From Ciona intestinalis (taxonomy: Eukaryota; Chordata; Ascidiacea; Phlebobranchia; Cionidae): DNA of 64,000 nt. Under the pieces are notes generated by a model. It was not told the DNA's origin. It saw nothing but the letters and a program-made list of their open reading frames with translations, and searched no databases. Below, piece by piece: positions 1 to 21,176 of the stretch (within the stretch, counting starts at the first letter, position 1; each line of letters opens with the position of its first letter). Location: contig NC_020177.2 in the NCBI RefSeq assembly GCF_000224145.3, forward strand, positions 1,861,907-1,925,906, given 5' to 3'. Made by a program: the position numbers and the translations under genes.

Positions 1-1575
1 GAATTGAACAAACGTTTGGCATCATGGGTTTCGTATCCGTATCCAATGCAAAACAGATGACGCGAGTATAAGTGTTGCCATACAACATTAGCATTCCTTC
101 ATGTCACATGTTTGCAGCAAATTATGTTGACGAAGCACTGGCCACCAGAGAAAGGAATGAACTTACATTGTCCTCGTGAAGCCGGAAAAGGACATAGCAG
201 TCGTTAAATACCATCCTTCTATTTTATAGACCTTGCGCCAGCCTAATGAGTTACTATGAATGTTACTTTGTGGGTGATTATTTTTTTGTGAGTTTTTTTA
301 TTTTTTTATGTGTGGCTGATAATTTAGACAACCCATTAGTGTCCACTGGATTAGAGCAATTGCCATTAACTGTCTTGCTCAAGGACACATACGCCCACAA
401 GGCCACAATGGTAGCAACGACGAGCCTTGAATCCATTATCTCTTCAAGGCAGGCGCTCTAACCAACAGTGCTACGGCGCCTTACCGGTCATGCGCACCCC
501 GATACACACATGTTGCATGCACATACGACAAAAATAGATAATAGTAAAAACTTACACTGGCGGTAGATGCTCGTCCATACAGAGAATTTTATTTTAATGG
601 CATAATAAACTTTTTTTGGTTTGTTTGTTCATTGTTTGGACTTTGCTTGGGGGAAAGTCCCGTCACAAAGGTACTAGGTCAAAGGTATCAGAACAAAACC
701 GCAGAGCCCTAATGAATGAGCACGTATTGTAACTAACATAAATTTAAATAACCCTTACTACCACGATCGACTGAGCGATCAGAAATCTTTGGAAATTCGG
801 TAACGACATTGAATGTATTTGTAGAACATTTTATTTTTTAAATACTGTTCAGTATAACCATTTGAAGAAATATATTTGTAAAGCATTGCATATTAGAAAT
901 TAGTAGCCTACTCATCTGTCGGTAACTGTTTAAACTGCGCATTAGGTCAAAAACTACAAAATGTGTGCTGTTTCGTAAGATTATATTTTGACAGAAGTCA
1001 AGGACTGTAACGAATCAAAAGCAGTTGTTTTACTGAACGTGAACGTAGGTATACCGTCGTGAATATTTGCACTGCAAAGTAATGTCGTTGAAATGATTTA
1101 TACTTATAAGGACATATGCGGATATAAATGAGTTACGCTTAAGAAAGTTTCACCAGCCAAATATTGAGTACATTGCGGCGTATGCTTATATAATAAGGAT
1201 AAGTAAATATAGATTCCTGCATTTGAATGCATGTTTTGTCTTGTGGCTCTGAATGTAGTACAGTAGGATATCGGTAAATATAAGGCAAGAAATGAAGCAG
1301 AAAATAGGCAAGCTGAGAAAATGGTATCAAATGCAATATAGAAGGTTGGGGTAAGATGGTTTAGGTTTTCATTATACTCTTTTAGTGTCTCATATTGTGG
1401 TAAACAATTAATACATTTACAGAATAAAAGAAAACGTATCATCACAGCTCCAAAACAGCGTGGTTATTTATCAAGACTTAAAAATATGGTATACTATGTG
1501 CTAACAGTATTCGACTTACCCCATAGTATATGTGATAATAAGCTCAAAATTGTCTTACAAATAGTTCACTACTGC
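1..1575. other. Region 3' of the P450 gene, no gene seen
   Basis: Downstream flank of the minus-strand P450. It contains one SINE copy (about 150-481). The rest is AT-rich sequence with only short open frames of no recognisable family. No clear AATAAA on the minus strand lies close below the P450 stop codon. Confidence 0.6.
150..481 (-). repeat. tRNA-derived SINE copy
   Basis: Minus-strand copy of the dispersed SINE found about 15 times here. Read on the minus strand it has a tRNA-like head (ggcgccgtagcactg..., then a B-box-like gggttcaaggct in better copies). A conserved body follows with a run equivalent to aagacacttaacggcaattg and a gtcactaatgggttgtc block. The tail resembles ataaagcaagttacattc. 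It probably corresponds to the Ciona composite SINE described in the literature; this is from memory and was not checked. Confidence 0.7.
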
Positions 1576-11491
<9,916 letters not shown>

Positions 11492-14030
11492 TGTTAAGGT
11501 TTCCCAAGCGTCTCCTAATTTAAAAGTAGCTGAAAGAATTTTTTTAGAGGCTCAGTTTTGAATCAATTGAAAACAAAATATTGTAGAACTAATTTTATAA
11601 ATGTAATAGCTTCTATGCAATGTTAGTAGAACGCCAAGTCTAAAATAGTAGCCTAAACTTTACGCTTAGACAGAATACTATATTTATGCGACTAGTTCGT
11701 ACTACTGGACTTAGTTGTCTAGTTTAGAATGTTGATAACTACGTTTTGTCTGCATTTTGAAGTAACAAGTCTGTCGAACACCAGTAAAAGCCAACTTTGG
11801 TCAAAGCAATCTTTCACTGTTCAGAACCTGACAGTCACAATCAATATGTCTACAGAAAACTGACAGAGTCATTAATTTTACCTACCGTAATGTCTACATT
11901 TAAATATCAAAACACTCTAAACTGCACGTTTTGTCTGGCACCCGAATAAAACAAGCAAAAAAACTGCAAGGCTTTTTATTTATTCATAAAGCAAGTTCCC
12001 GACTAATCCCATGACTACTTTTATCTTGCCCCACAGAACTATATACACAAATAATGATTTTTTGTTGATACGGCCCTTTAAGTGTTCCACTTTGCCCCAT
12101 CTTATTGTATAGTAGGGTGAGGGAAGATGGGACACTTTGTCAGAGAAGACTTTTTTAAATTTTCTTTTTACGGACCCCCATTTAATGATAATCAGGAAAA
12201 TGAGGTTACAGAATTATTCGACTGTATTATCACGACTTTATAAAACGCCCGTAAAAGCTGATTACTGTTTTTTTGTATTAAAAAAATATATAAAATAGAA
12301 ACAGTATACTTTGAACAGGTAAAAAATGCGAAATAGTAAGGTGCTATTTTTTAATGCTCTCTAAATCATAGTAAAGTCAATGAATTTTTTTAGTTTGCGT
12401 GTGCGAACGATTAAACTAGTTTCATAGCTTCATAAAACAACCTTGAATACTTGGTACAGTTTGATTTTGTCTCATAAAACTAATTTTAGTTTTGTAAAAA
12501 AAACTGAGATATAAGCATGATGAAAATAGGCAGGGGTCAATATGACTTTAATTTGAGATAAAAACAACCAAAAAATGTCGGTTTAACGTTATGTATATGA
12601 AGTTTACATGGCAAAGAAACTAGCACAGCCTGTTAAACTCGGTAGGTTAACTACAAGTTGCAGAATACTGCTAATGTAAATATATTTCAATTTAGAGTCC
12701 CATCTTCCCCCACATTGTAGTTTTGTATGTTTTCATTGCCAAACTTCGAAAGATTTGCTTTTAATTTAGTAACTTAAACCTCGGGGGTTATTCAACTATA
12801 AGATACTGATATATAAAAAGATAATATTTTGAAAATATATTTGAAATTTGGTCATTTGCACTTAGTGATAATTTATGAGAAGTGGCTTGTGCCAAAAACA
12901 GAGTAGTAATACCCAAGTTGTAGCAAAAATTTAAACTTTATCAAGTGTTATTATAATTTTTCTGTTATTACAAGTTCATATACATTTGTAGGATATAATA
13001 TTTATCCATTGATGTTCGAACATTACCCATTGTCGTTCAAACAATACCAATTGTTATGCAATAATATAATGTACAGGTAACATGTTAAAAACTATAGCAG
13101 TAAGGCAAGAAAAAGAATGTTTAGACCTAATTTTCAAAGCGTCCAGTATTATTTCGTGTTATTTACGTATATTCCTATTTATAAATACACTTAATAATCA
13201 AAATTAATAAGGATTTTAAACTGTCCCATCTTATCCTGTATGTTTTCGAATTTGTAAAATTGTTGTGCGGATCGCTAAATAACTCCTCGTGTGTTTTATT
13301 ATATTTTATTAAATTGGTGTCATTAATAAAGGAATGATAGTACTAATTCGTGGTATTACCCAAAAACCGTCATCTATATTGATTTGGGAAATATTTGGCA
13401 ATATGTGCTTAAGTGTCCTATCTTCCCCCATTGTACTATATATTTTCTTGCATAGGCAATCGTTCAACCATCAGTTAGCTACTGTAACCGAATGGACACA
13501 TTAAACTGACCTTGTTCTATATATGGACAAAAAAATATTAAAACAGAATTTGCATTATAATTGCTTGTATTAATACGAATCACGTCAAGCGCAAAATGCG
13601 TAGCAAAGCGGAAGAAAAAGTTATGTCAAACTTTACAAGCACATACTTTATAAGGAACATAAAAGAAAAACAGGAATAAACAAATGTACCAATACATACA
13701 TACACAATAAAAGGCGTATATCATACCGTTGGTAATTAACTTTACTTATAGCCACACAAAGGCTCAAATGGCATTTTGTAGCATAATATATGCACTACTC
13801 CAAAATATAGACTGAAAACTGATAAAAAGGAAAAACACAGTGGCAAATATAAAGGAACAAAATAACAAATACGAAAATTCGAATAAACAGATATGTATAA
13901 TTAAAAATATACTTGATTGCATCATCTAGTGATAAAAGAGACATTGTAAAAATTCAGTCCATAAACGGAAGACTGTAACTATGTTCGGAAAATAATATTT
14001 TTTTGGGTGGGGGAGGGGGAGACTGTTACG
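11492..14030. other. Region between P450 and FAR-A, no gene seen
   Basis: About 2.5 kb without recognisable coding sequence. It holds MITE-like termini (about 12108-12145 and 12695-12722) and a longer related element ending near 13440. The right part also includes the FAR-A 3' flank. P450 promoter elements must lie just above 11491, but no clear TATA box was recognised. Confidence 0.6.
12690..13440. mobile_element. Copies of a second MITE-like family with family-1-like ends
   Basis: Ends resemble family 1 (tcttcccccacattgta; atcttcccccattgtacta) but the interior differs. The stretch with attgccaaac at 12735-12770 and the stretch 13337-13437 (gtggtatta...ggaaatatttggcaatatg) both match 62725-62945. 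Boundaries are approximate. Confidence 0.5.
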
Positions 14031-17000
14031 TTAAACGAACCAGGACAGTCCGTCACCCAAAACATAACTGCTTAATTCCCATAAACTCGATGTAAGGCCA
14101 ACAGCGGAGGCGAGTCCAAGAGCACTTACTCCAGCAATCGTTTGCAAACCGACTTTGCTCAAAGTCTTCATTCTGCAGAAGCATAAAACAAGTTAATTAT
14201 ACAAGCTATATCATATTTCATAGACCCTGCGCGGCGACTTATAGAAGACCTTTACTTTTAACTGTTTGCCTAATATTTTTATTTTTTACAAGCTCTTCCA
14301 CATCTTTGAATATTATGTGCTTGTAATGGTTGTATCGACGCGTATAAAAAAATGTTAGGAAACACTGCTTTGATATAACAACAAATGTATATTGGCTAAA
14401 TAAACGTATGAAAAGTGCAGTAAATTATCGGGCGAATATAAATTATCGGGCGATTATCGAATGCATTAGTTCCAACTTTCGAGCAATGCCGCTTAAAAAT
14501 GATTTTAACACATGCCCAAACTTGCTGTTGCGAAATGGCAACGCTGGGCACGAAACAGTTAAAGGAAGTTGTTTTATATATTTTGTGTCACAAATGTTAA
14601 ATTATGCACGTAATCAATAATCACTGCAATGTCATGACTACATAGATTATTCTAGGTTTTTAAGCTACCTTTGCATTGCTTTCTGTTCCTTTGAAAAATC
14701 CTCAATGTTTTCTTTGAGGATAAACTTCTTTGCTCCGAGGATGTAATCATTAAAATATTCTCTCCAGACAAATGCACGAGCGTCAAGAGTAAATGTCTAT
14801 AAAAAAGAAATTTAAAATTATTTCGTGTAACCTAACTTTGTTTACTTTTAAATGTAACTTATTGTTTTACGTTCGTGTGGTGCGAAAAACGACATGATGA
14901 CCGCTAGCAAAGTACCACGCAATCTTGTGAGCGAATGTTTTATGTATGGCTGGTAATTCAGACAACCCATTAGTGACCACTAAGTTAAAGCAATGATTGC
15001 CGTTAAGTGATTTGCTCAATATCACATGGATTAAAATGATAATAGCGCGAACTTTGAATTCGTAACTGATGGGTTATAGACGAAAGCGAGCTAACCACTG
15101 TACCATGCTCGCTATGCGAATGAATATAAAGTTTAAAATTATTGTGTTTTAGTTAAAGAAATTCAAAATCCAGCATGTGCGTTTCTGACTGTATGTATAG
15201 TAGGGTGGGGGAAGACGTGACACATTTACCACATAATATCCCAATATCGTGATCGTCTTTTAAAAATTGTCATTGGTCCACGGCCTACTAGAGATATCTC
15301 TAGTAGGCCGTGATTGGTCTAAGGGGGTTGTAACTTGTAAGGATATGGTTTATTAATTATTTCAATGTTCTTTGTTTACTACCAAATAGGAAGAGAAAAT
15401 AGAATGAACATTTGTCTAATCTTCCCCCGCCCTACTATATTGTGGTTATTCGTGTACAAAGTTTAGGTTAATATTACCTTTTGGTCCTTGGGGTGCAAGC
15501 AGTTATGCAGACGATCGGTTTCATCTCGGTTCCAGACAAATCCATTGGTGAAAAAGAAACCCATAACTTCCATTCCAGACCTAATCTTGCCATCCCATTT
15601 TACCATTCTGAAAAAAACAATTTCAAAATTAGCTGGGATCAGAGGCGGTCGTATTATAAAGCAAAATATCCTTTATATCAGTATAATAAGAAGTGTTTTT
15701 GCGGTTAGTGGTTTATAGAGAAACACAAAGAGAAAACAATGTTGCAGTTTATTATATCGAATTCTAACCGATACTTACTGTCGTTTCTGTTTAGTTAGTG
15801 CAAGTATCGTATCTATGATGTGAGCAGGTACAGTTTGAAGAGCAAAAGTGGCATAATCCATCACTTTTCTACGAAAAAATGGTAGTTTTAAATAAATTTT
15901 TATAGCACTGTGGCGAAAGACGGGACACCTTTACATCTCATATCAATATATCTAGATCGTTTTGTAAACAATTAACAACGGTCTACGGGAGACAAAAAAT
16001 ATGGTTTTAGAATTTTTTTAATGTGATTTTTTTTGTTTACTGCCAAATAGGACAAAAAATAGAATAAAAACAGTGATTAAAAACATTTAACGGTGATTAA
16101 CAACATGGTGTATATATTTTAGACTTACTGGTTGGTGGTTAAAATACACGAAGGGGGAAAGAAGCTTGCGCTCTTCATTGGATAAACATCTATAGTTTCC
16201 TTTGTATAAATCTCTGCATTGAAATTATATTTTTTGAATTCATTGCATTATAAGAATATTAGTTGCACGTTAAAGCATCTACATCGGAGCTAAATAAATT
16301 AGAATCGTAAATTTTCCTCACCCAAATCGTGCAAGAGCAACGGGTTTGTGGTTGAACTGTTGATGTTGTAAATCGGAATCTTTGTGGATTTTCGTGCAGC
16401 TTCTGAAGAGGGAATTTCAACCACAGCGCTCTCAGCAAAAACTGTAAATTATAACGGTTAAGGGCTTGATAATAAAAACACTACTAACTCAATCTCCGGA
16501 ACTATATTTTCCATAAGATTTTTAGAACCTATACAAAAAATGCCTTACTTTCAGCACTAACTAAATAAAACGACCCCGTATACTTTTGCCGGTTTCTCTG
16601 TAAACCTAGCTAGAGCAAAAATTCAAAGCCGGTTCAAACCTGATGAACCCGGACTGTCACTTCTTTCCGTGCCGCTTGAGAGTTCTTCAACGCCATCGTC
16701 CAGACTTTCTTCACCATCGCTGCTGTTGTAACCTGATGATCTCCGTCTATGGACGAAGTCGCAAGCAGTTTTCATTCCAGCGGAGACTGCGCCGTTTACA
16801 ATGAAGTCGACTGGTATGTTATCCGCGTTAATTTTGCGGTCGGCTAAGCAGCATCGAAGCACACCCTTCCCATAGGCAATGATGAACGCAGTGGGTCCGT
16901 AGACGTTTGTACACCAACCCTAGGAATACGACAAAATAGAATTTACGAAATGCCATTAAGGTAAACAGTATAAAATGCATGGAAAACAAAGGACACGTTT

Positions 17001-19673
17001 TCATAGCACTGCAAAATGGCTGTAAATGAACGACACTCATTTATCTTATGTAAAATCAAATCTGAGTTACAGTTGGATGGGGAAGACGGAACACCTTTAT
17101 AGCACATAATATACAAATATCCTAATCGTCTTTTCAACAATTAACAGCGGTCTAAGGCAGTTGTGAGGATACGGTTCTATAATTCTTTGAATGTTCTTTG
17201 TTTACTACCAAATGGGAGAAATATATAAAAAGTAATGGTGTCCCTTCTTCCACCACACAAATATGTATCACGGATTTCCTGTTTCATTTGTCTCGCGCCC
17301 TTTGCTTGTTTATAGACACTTAGTCGTAATTAAAAAAAATATAAAATCCTATAATTAGCACACAAGGAATATTTAAAATCTTACCGGCATTGGTTCCCGC
17401 CATGCAGGTATGATCATACTTGGACGAACAATACAGATTGGAAGATTTCCTGACTCACGACACACAGCGTCTTCTGCCAACGCCTTTGTTAACGTGTATG
17501 TGTTCGGTCTGCAGAAAAACAATCAGTACAATGAGTATTTAAGTTTATATAGCTGCGGAAACTATGTAGTAAAGTATGATATAATTTAATTGTTCATATG
17601 GACTATTGGCGATTGTATGTGACTATGTTAAATAAACGGAAAGAACGCGTAAATAAGAAACCTGGATTTTAGAAGACTTGGAGTTAGTTGTTCAACAGTA
17701 TCGTCATCCATCCATTTGAACATGGCTTCCAAATCCAGATAGTCGACACCGCAATCATAAAACTCTTCACCGACAAATTTTCTGTCAGTGTGAGCGTACG
17801 CTGTTGAAATCGTAGGAATGTGTTAGCAAATGCAAGAATACGCTTAATTTTATTGAAACCAACTGTCGCGAATTGGACACTGTGTTTTTAAACCTCCCAA
17901 ATAGAATAAAAATCATGTAAAAAGTGTATTTTTGGAAACCAGGGAGCGTGGTACATAACATACATGCTAACTCGTATAAATATGTTTGAACGCTTACCAG
18001 TGGAGATGTGAACAAATGCTTGAAGGTTGTCCCATCTAAGTTTGAGCAGTTTCCGCACGCACTGTACGTTGATGTCGAATGATATTCTGTATGTAAATTA
18101 GATCATGTATACTTAGGTTAGACAAATAGTTTCTTACTGTGAGGTAAAATGGGACACATTTAGCACATAATATCAAAGTATATTAATCGTGTTTTAAATA
18201 ATTAACAACGGTCTATGGAAGTCGTGAATATACGCCTTTATAATTCTTTGAATGTTTTTTGTTTACTATCAAATGGGGCGAAAAAATGGAGTAAAAATGT
18301 CCCATCTTCCCCTACCGTACTATATAAAAAAAAGTTAAGCAATACAATACCGCGCAGGACGGTGGTAATTCAAGAAGCTCTATAACCACATTTTTTATAT
18401 CGTGATTGTTCAGGTTAACTGTCGTTCAACAATTCAAACATTGTTTTGAAATAAATAAAGTACCCACACTGCGGGATTAATAATCGACCTCGACTATAGT
18501 TTGTATGATGTTCAATACAAAGTCTTCGTAGTTGCGCAAACGTATGACAGCAAACATTATTTCAAGGACAGCGGGTTCTGGCTGTATAACTGAACCCACG
18601 TTTGGACTTTGCACACCGGCGTGAACTAGTTCGATGCGGAACGTTTGGCCTTGAGAATGCGGCATTGCGACAATTGACTTTAATGAGACTCAAAGGGCAA
18701 TCCCGAAATACTTTAACCAATACTATAATTCCATTTTTTTATTTAATTAATAATATAATTCCAATTTAGTTTTTTTTTTATATAAAGTTACTAAGCTTTT
18801 AACGAAACGAAAACATAAAAATAATATAACCAAAACGATCAATCAAATGTGGGACTGTAAGAATTTTGGTTATTTTCGAACAAAATGTTCAATATATAGC
18901 AAGGTTTGCGTACGGGAGACATGCGCCGATTTTTAAAAGGATTCTACATGGTCATAAACATCTAAGTTCTTTTACTGGATTTTTGTACAATGCTGTATTT
19001 TAATATCTTACCTTAAATGCTCGTTAAACTTGAGAGTAGCAGCTGAGTGGTAAAACACGTTGACTTCGTTCTGCAAAGTTTTCCGATCTTCCTTGCTTAA
19101 TCCGAGGTCATCTGCTTCAAGGTCACATGACACGAAAGCGAGCTTTTCCGCGAAATTCGGTTGAGTTTTTCGAAGAATATCAAAGGCCTGAAATAAGGAA
19201 GTTTTACTGAAAAGCATGCTTTTATCTCCTACCACTACCATATGCCCGGTGTTACTCTGTACAATTTTACAGAGTAAAAATTCGACTGTTCGCTGTTTAA
19301 TTTAAATTCTTACCGGTTTCTGTGCCAGTTGCTGTAGTCTCTCTTTCGGGTCACAATTTCTCTTGTGTCGAATAAACAATATTATCTTGTTTATATCAGG
19401 ACAACATCTCAGTAATTTCTCAGTGATACCTTGGCCCAGGAACCCAGTTCCGCCTGTCATTGCGACAGTTTTCCCAGCATAAAAGTCGGCAATGGTTGGA
19501 TATTTCTGGAAAAGGTATATTTTTGTTAAAGACAAATACTCTAAGTTATTTAAATATGTGATGAAAAAATGGTGTTATTTAATTTTGTTTATGTTTCATA
19601 GTTTAAAACATAAATTTCTAATTTAAGGAAGTAATGTTTTTTATACCTTTGGCAGAACATCGCTGTAATCCAT
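14031..19673 (-). CDS. FAR1: Fatty acyl-CoA reductase A (13 exons, 565 aa)
   Basis: NADPH-dependent reduction of fatty acyl-CoA to fatty alcohol, for wax esters and ether lipids; vertebrate FAR1 is peroxisomal. Exons 5' to 3': 19673-19647, 19505-19314, 19187-19012, 18086-17998, 17800-17662, 17508-17385, 16919-16640, 16441-16322, 16189-16129, 15868-15779, 15607-15478, 14796-14669, 14172-14031. All phases agree and sum to 566 codons. The NAD(P) loop TGGTGFLG is at residues 26-33, the catalytic YxxxK is Y212/K216 (YTLTK), and the C-terminal sterile/FAR_C domain spans exons 9-12. A Ser/Glu-rich linker in exon 7 separates the two domains and is longer than in human FAR1. The last exon gives one hydrophobic segment and lacks the usual C-terminal extension. 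An in-frame ATG at 19739 could add 22 residues. Exons 3 (part) and 6 are almost identical to FAR-B. The symbol denotes the family, not strict orthology. Confidence 0.95.
14930..15112 (-). repeat. SINE copy, FAR-A intron 11
   Basis: Minus-strand copy with the body block caacccattagtgaccacta and a head ending gctaaccactgtacc. The B box has decayed. Confidence 0.65.
15197..15440 (+). mobile_element. TA-flanked MITE (family 1) with palindrome insert, FAR-A intron 11
   Basis: Ends are gtagggtgggggaagacgtg and cttcccccgccctacta with TA on both sides. It is longer than the usual 195-200 bp because of a 34-bp perfect palindrome plus a 7-bp duplication (15272-15319). It ends about 40 nt below the exon 11 donor. 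Confidence 0.88.
15279..15312. repeat. 34-bp perfect palindrome flanked by 7-bp direct repeats
   Basis: The arm cacggcctactagagat is followed at once by its exact reverse complement, with no spacer. The flanks are attggtc at 15272-15278 and again at 15313-15319. It sits inside a family-1 MITE and is absent from other copies, so it looks like an insertion with target duplication. Confidence 0.9.
15900..16075 (+). mobile_element. TA-flanked MITE (family 1), right end degraded
   Basis: The left part actgtggcgaaagacgggac and internal aacaattaacaacggtctac are clear. The expected right terminal repeat is missing or decayed. It lies in the FAR-A intron between exons 9 and 10. Confidence 0.65.
17070..17268 (+). 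mobile_element. TA-flanked MITE (family 1), FAR-A intron 6
   Basis: About 199 bp, with left gttggatggggaagacgg, right gtcccttcttccaccacac, and the usual internal motifs. Confidence 0.75.
18135..18326 (+). mobile_element. TA-flanked MITE (family 1), FAR-A intron 3
   Basis: About 192 bp, with left ctgtgaggtaaaatgggac and right cccatcttcccctaccgtac, followed by tata. Confidence 0.85.
18477..18665 (-). other. Unidentified 62-codon open frame in FAR-A intron 3
   Basis: Minus-strand frame from an ATG at 18665 to a stop at 18477, encoding a peptide with balanced composition (for example [42 protein letters not shown]). It is richer in GC than the surrounding intron. It matches no part of the FAR proteins. 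The opposite strand also reads about 45 codons openly, so strand and reality are uncertain. It could be a captured exon, a tiny nested gene or chance. Confidence 0.2.
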
Positions 19674-19870
19674 GTTGTTGGTGGAATTGTCGAAATAAAA
19701 CACTAAAAAAATCCCTATTCCTGAAGGAAAGTTCAGCATAAAAAAAACAGTACAAAATAGTTAAAGCACAAAACAGTTTTATTCTGTTTGCTGACCGCTT
19801 GTTCTGCCTGCTCGGCCTTGTCGACGTCTCTATTCTGACGTCTGTACCTGAAGCATTGTAGTCGGCTCAA

Positions 19871-19892
19871 TTTATATCCTTAGCTGACGTCA
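19871..19892 (-). promoter_or_regulatory. Probable FAR-A core promoter: TATA box and CRE
   Basis: On the minus strand tgacgtca (a perfect CRE palindrome, 19885-19892) is followed after 8 nt by tataaa (19876-19871), about 200 nt upstream of the FAR-A start codon. Spacing and order fit a TATA promoter with an upstream CREB/ATF-type site. Function is inferred. Confidence 0.5.
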
Positions 19893-21176
19893 TTGCGGGT
19901 ACAATCGCACCATTTTTTTGCAAGGTTGAACATTGCTAACAAGGCTTCCAGTAAAGTTAACGTCACCACACCTGCACTTTACTTTTCAGAAGTTTCTCAA
20001 GGCCGCGCATGTTACACGAACGATTGAAATTTAGTTTTAATTACGTTGACTGTGTTTTTAGTATTTGAATTGAATGCATTGCTATTATTATTTATTTTTA
20101 TTATAAGTAGGGTGGGGAAATATGGGACACCTTTAGTTTATAAAATCCTAAGATAATGGATATAAACTAAAAGTCATTGTCAGCCATACCGAAATAACAA
20201 TCACCAACTTGGTTACATAATACATTCTTGGTAATTCGTAAGTGGGTAGTATGTGTATAAAACGGAACATCTGTTGTAACGATTGACATTTTCCTGTCAC
20301 GCGAAGATGAAACAAGTTATACATTCATTCGTGTCGCCTTCATGCTTTACATAAGCGCTCAGCAACCAGTGTGTTGCTGGACAACCCGCCCGCTGACTAT
20401 GACGTCATAATAGCTATGAATATGTACGAACATACTAATTTTTTTGTTCACTGAATTAATTGACATTTTACTCAAATAACATCATTCATTCGTAACAACA
20501 TTTCTGCGCGAAAAAAACATACCCTTTAACTTATGTGACAAACCAACAGTATCAATACCATTATTCCGGTCAATATAAACCTTCGTAATACCTCAATAAT
20601 ATGTTCGTTTCTAGAGTATTAAAAACTAGGATACTCATTTTTTCCACAGTACAAGGCCGGTAATTGTAATGTACCACATAAATGGTGACTGGACCAAGTA
20701 AAAGTTAGGGCCATAGGTGTAGGTGCTGTTGTAGGAAGGCAACTCAAAGGCAAAGCTTTGTAATTTTCAACTGTTGAAAACTTGCAGAAGGTATGTAATG
20801 CAAGTTAAAATGGTGTTGGTATCAGTATATAACTTCAATTTAATAATTTGTGTTTTAACTGTAATCGTGTTTTAACAACTGTTGTTTTGTGCTATATCCT
20901 GTCTTTTCGTTAAAAATATTTCTAAATCATTCCTACTGTAATCAAAGAAACAAACAAAGTTATTATTATTATCATTAACTTCATGAACTGACGAATAACA
21001 AGCAATACGAAAAGTTACAAGCTCTTTTATAAATAACATCTTTATTGCATTAGTCCTTAATAAAGTGAAGGTTAAAATAAGAAATTTGTGCAAACCAAAA
21101 CATTTCCTAAAATGTGGGTATAAAGGAATCTCTAGTCTGGCAAAATAAAAAGAAAGCACAGTAAAAGCCATTAACG
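19893..21176. other. Region between FAR-A and FAR-B
   Basis: Contains a truncated family-1 MITE start (gtagggtggggaaatatggg, about 20105-20160) joined to a headless SINE fragment (about 20170-20340). The FAR-B 3' flank includes a minus-strand AATAAA at 21046-21041, about 130 nt past the FAR-B stop. No gene was recognised between 20340 and 21000. Confidence 0.6.
21041..21046 (-). terminator. Likely FAR-B polyadenylation signal
   Basis: Minus-strand AATAAA about 130 nt beyond the FAR-B stop codon. It is the first canonical signal seen. Confidence 0.5.

Noticed and set aside
246-461. Plus-strand open frame of 71 codons
   Set aside because: Lies entirely inside a SINE copy.
1104-1445. Minus-strand open frame of 113 codons downstream of the P450
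   Set aside because: No family features, AT-driven composition and overlapping frames; treated as chance.
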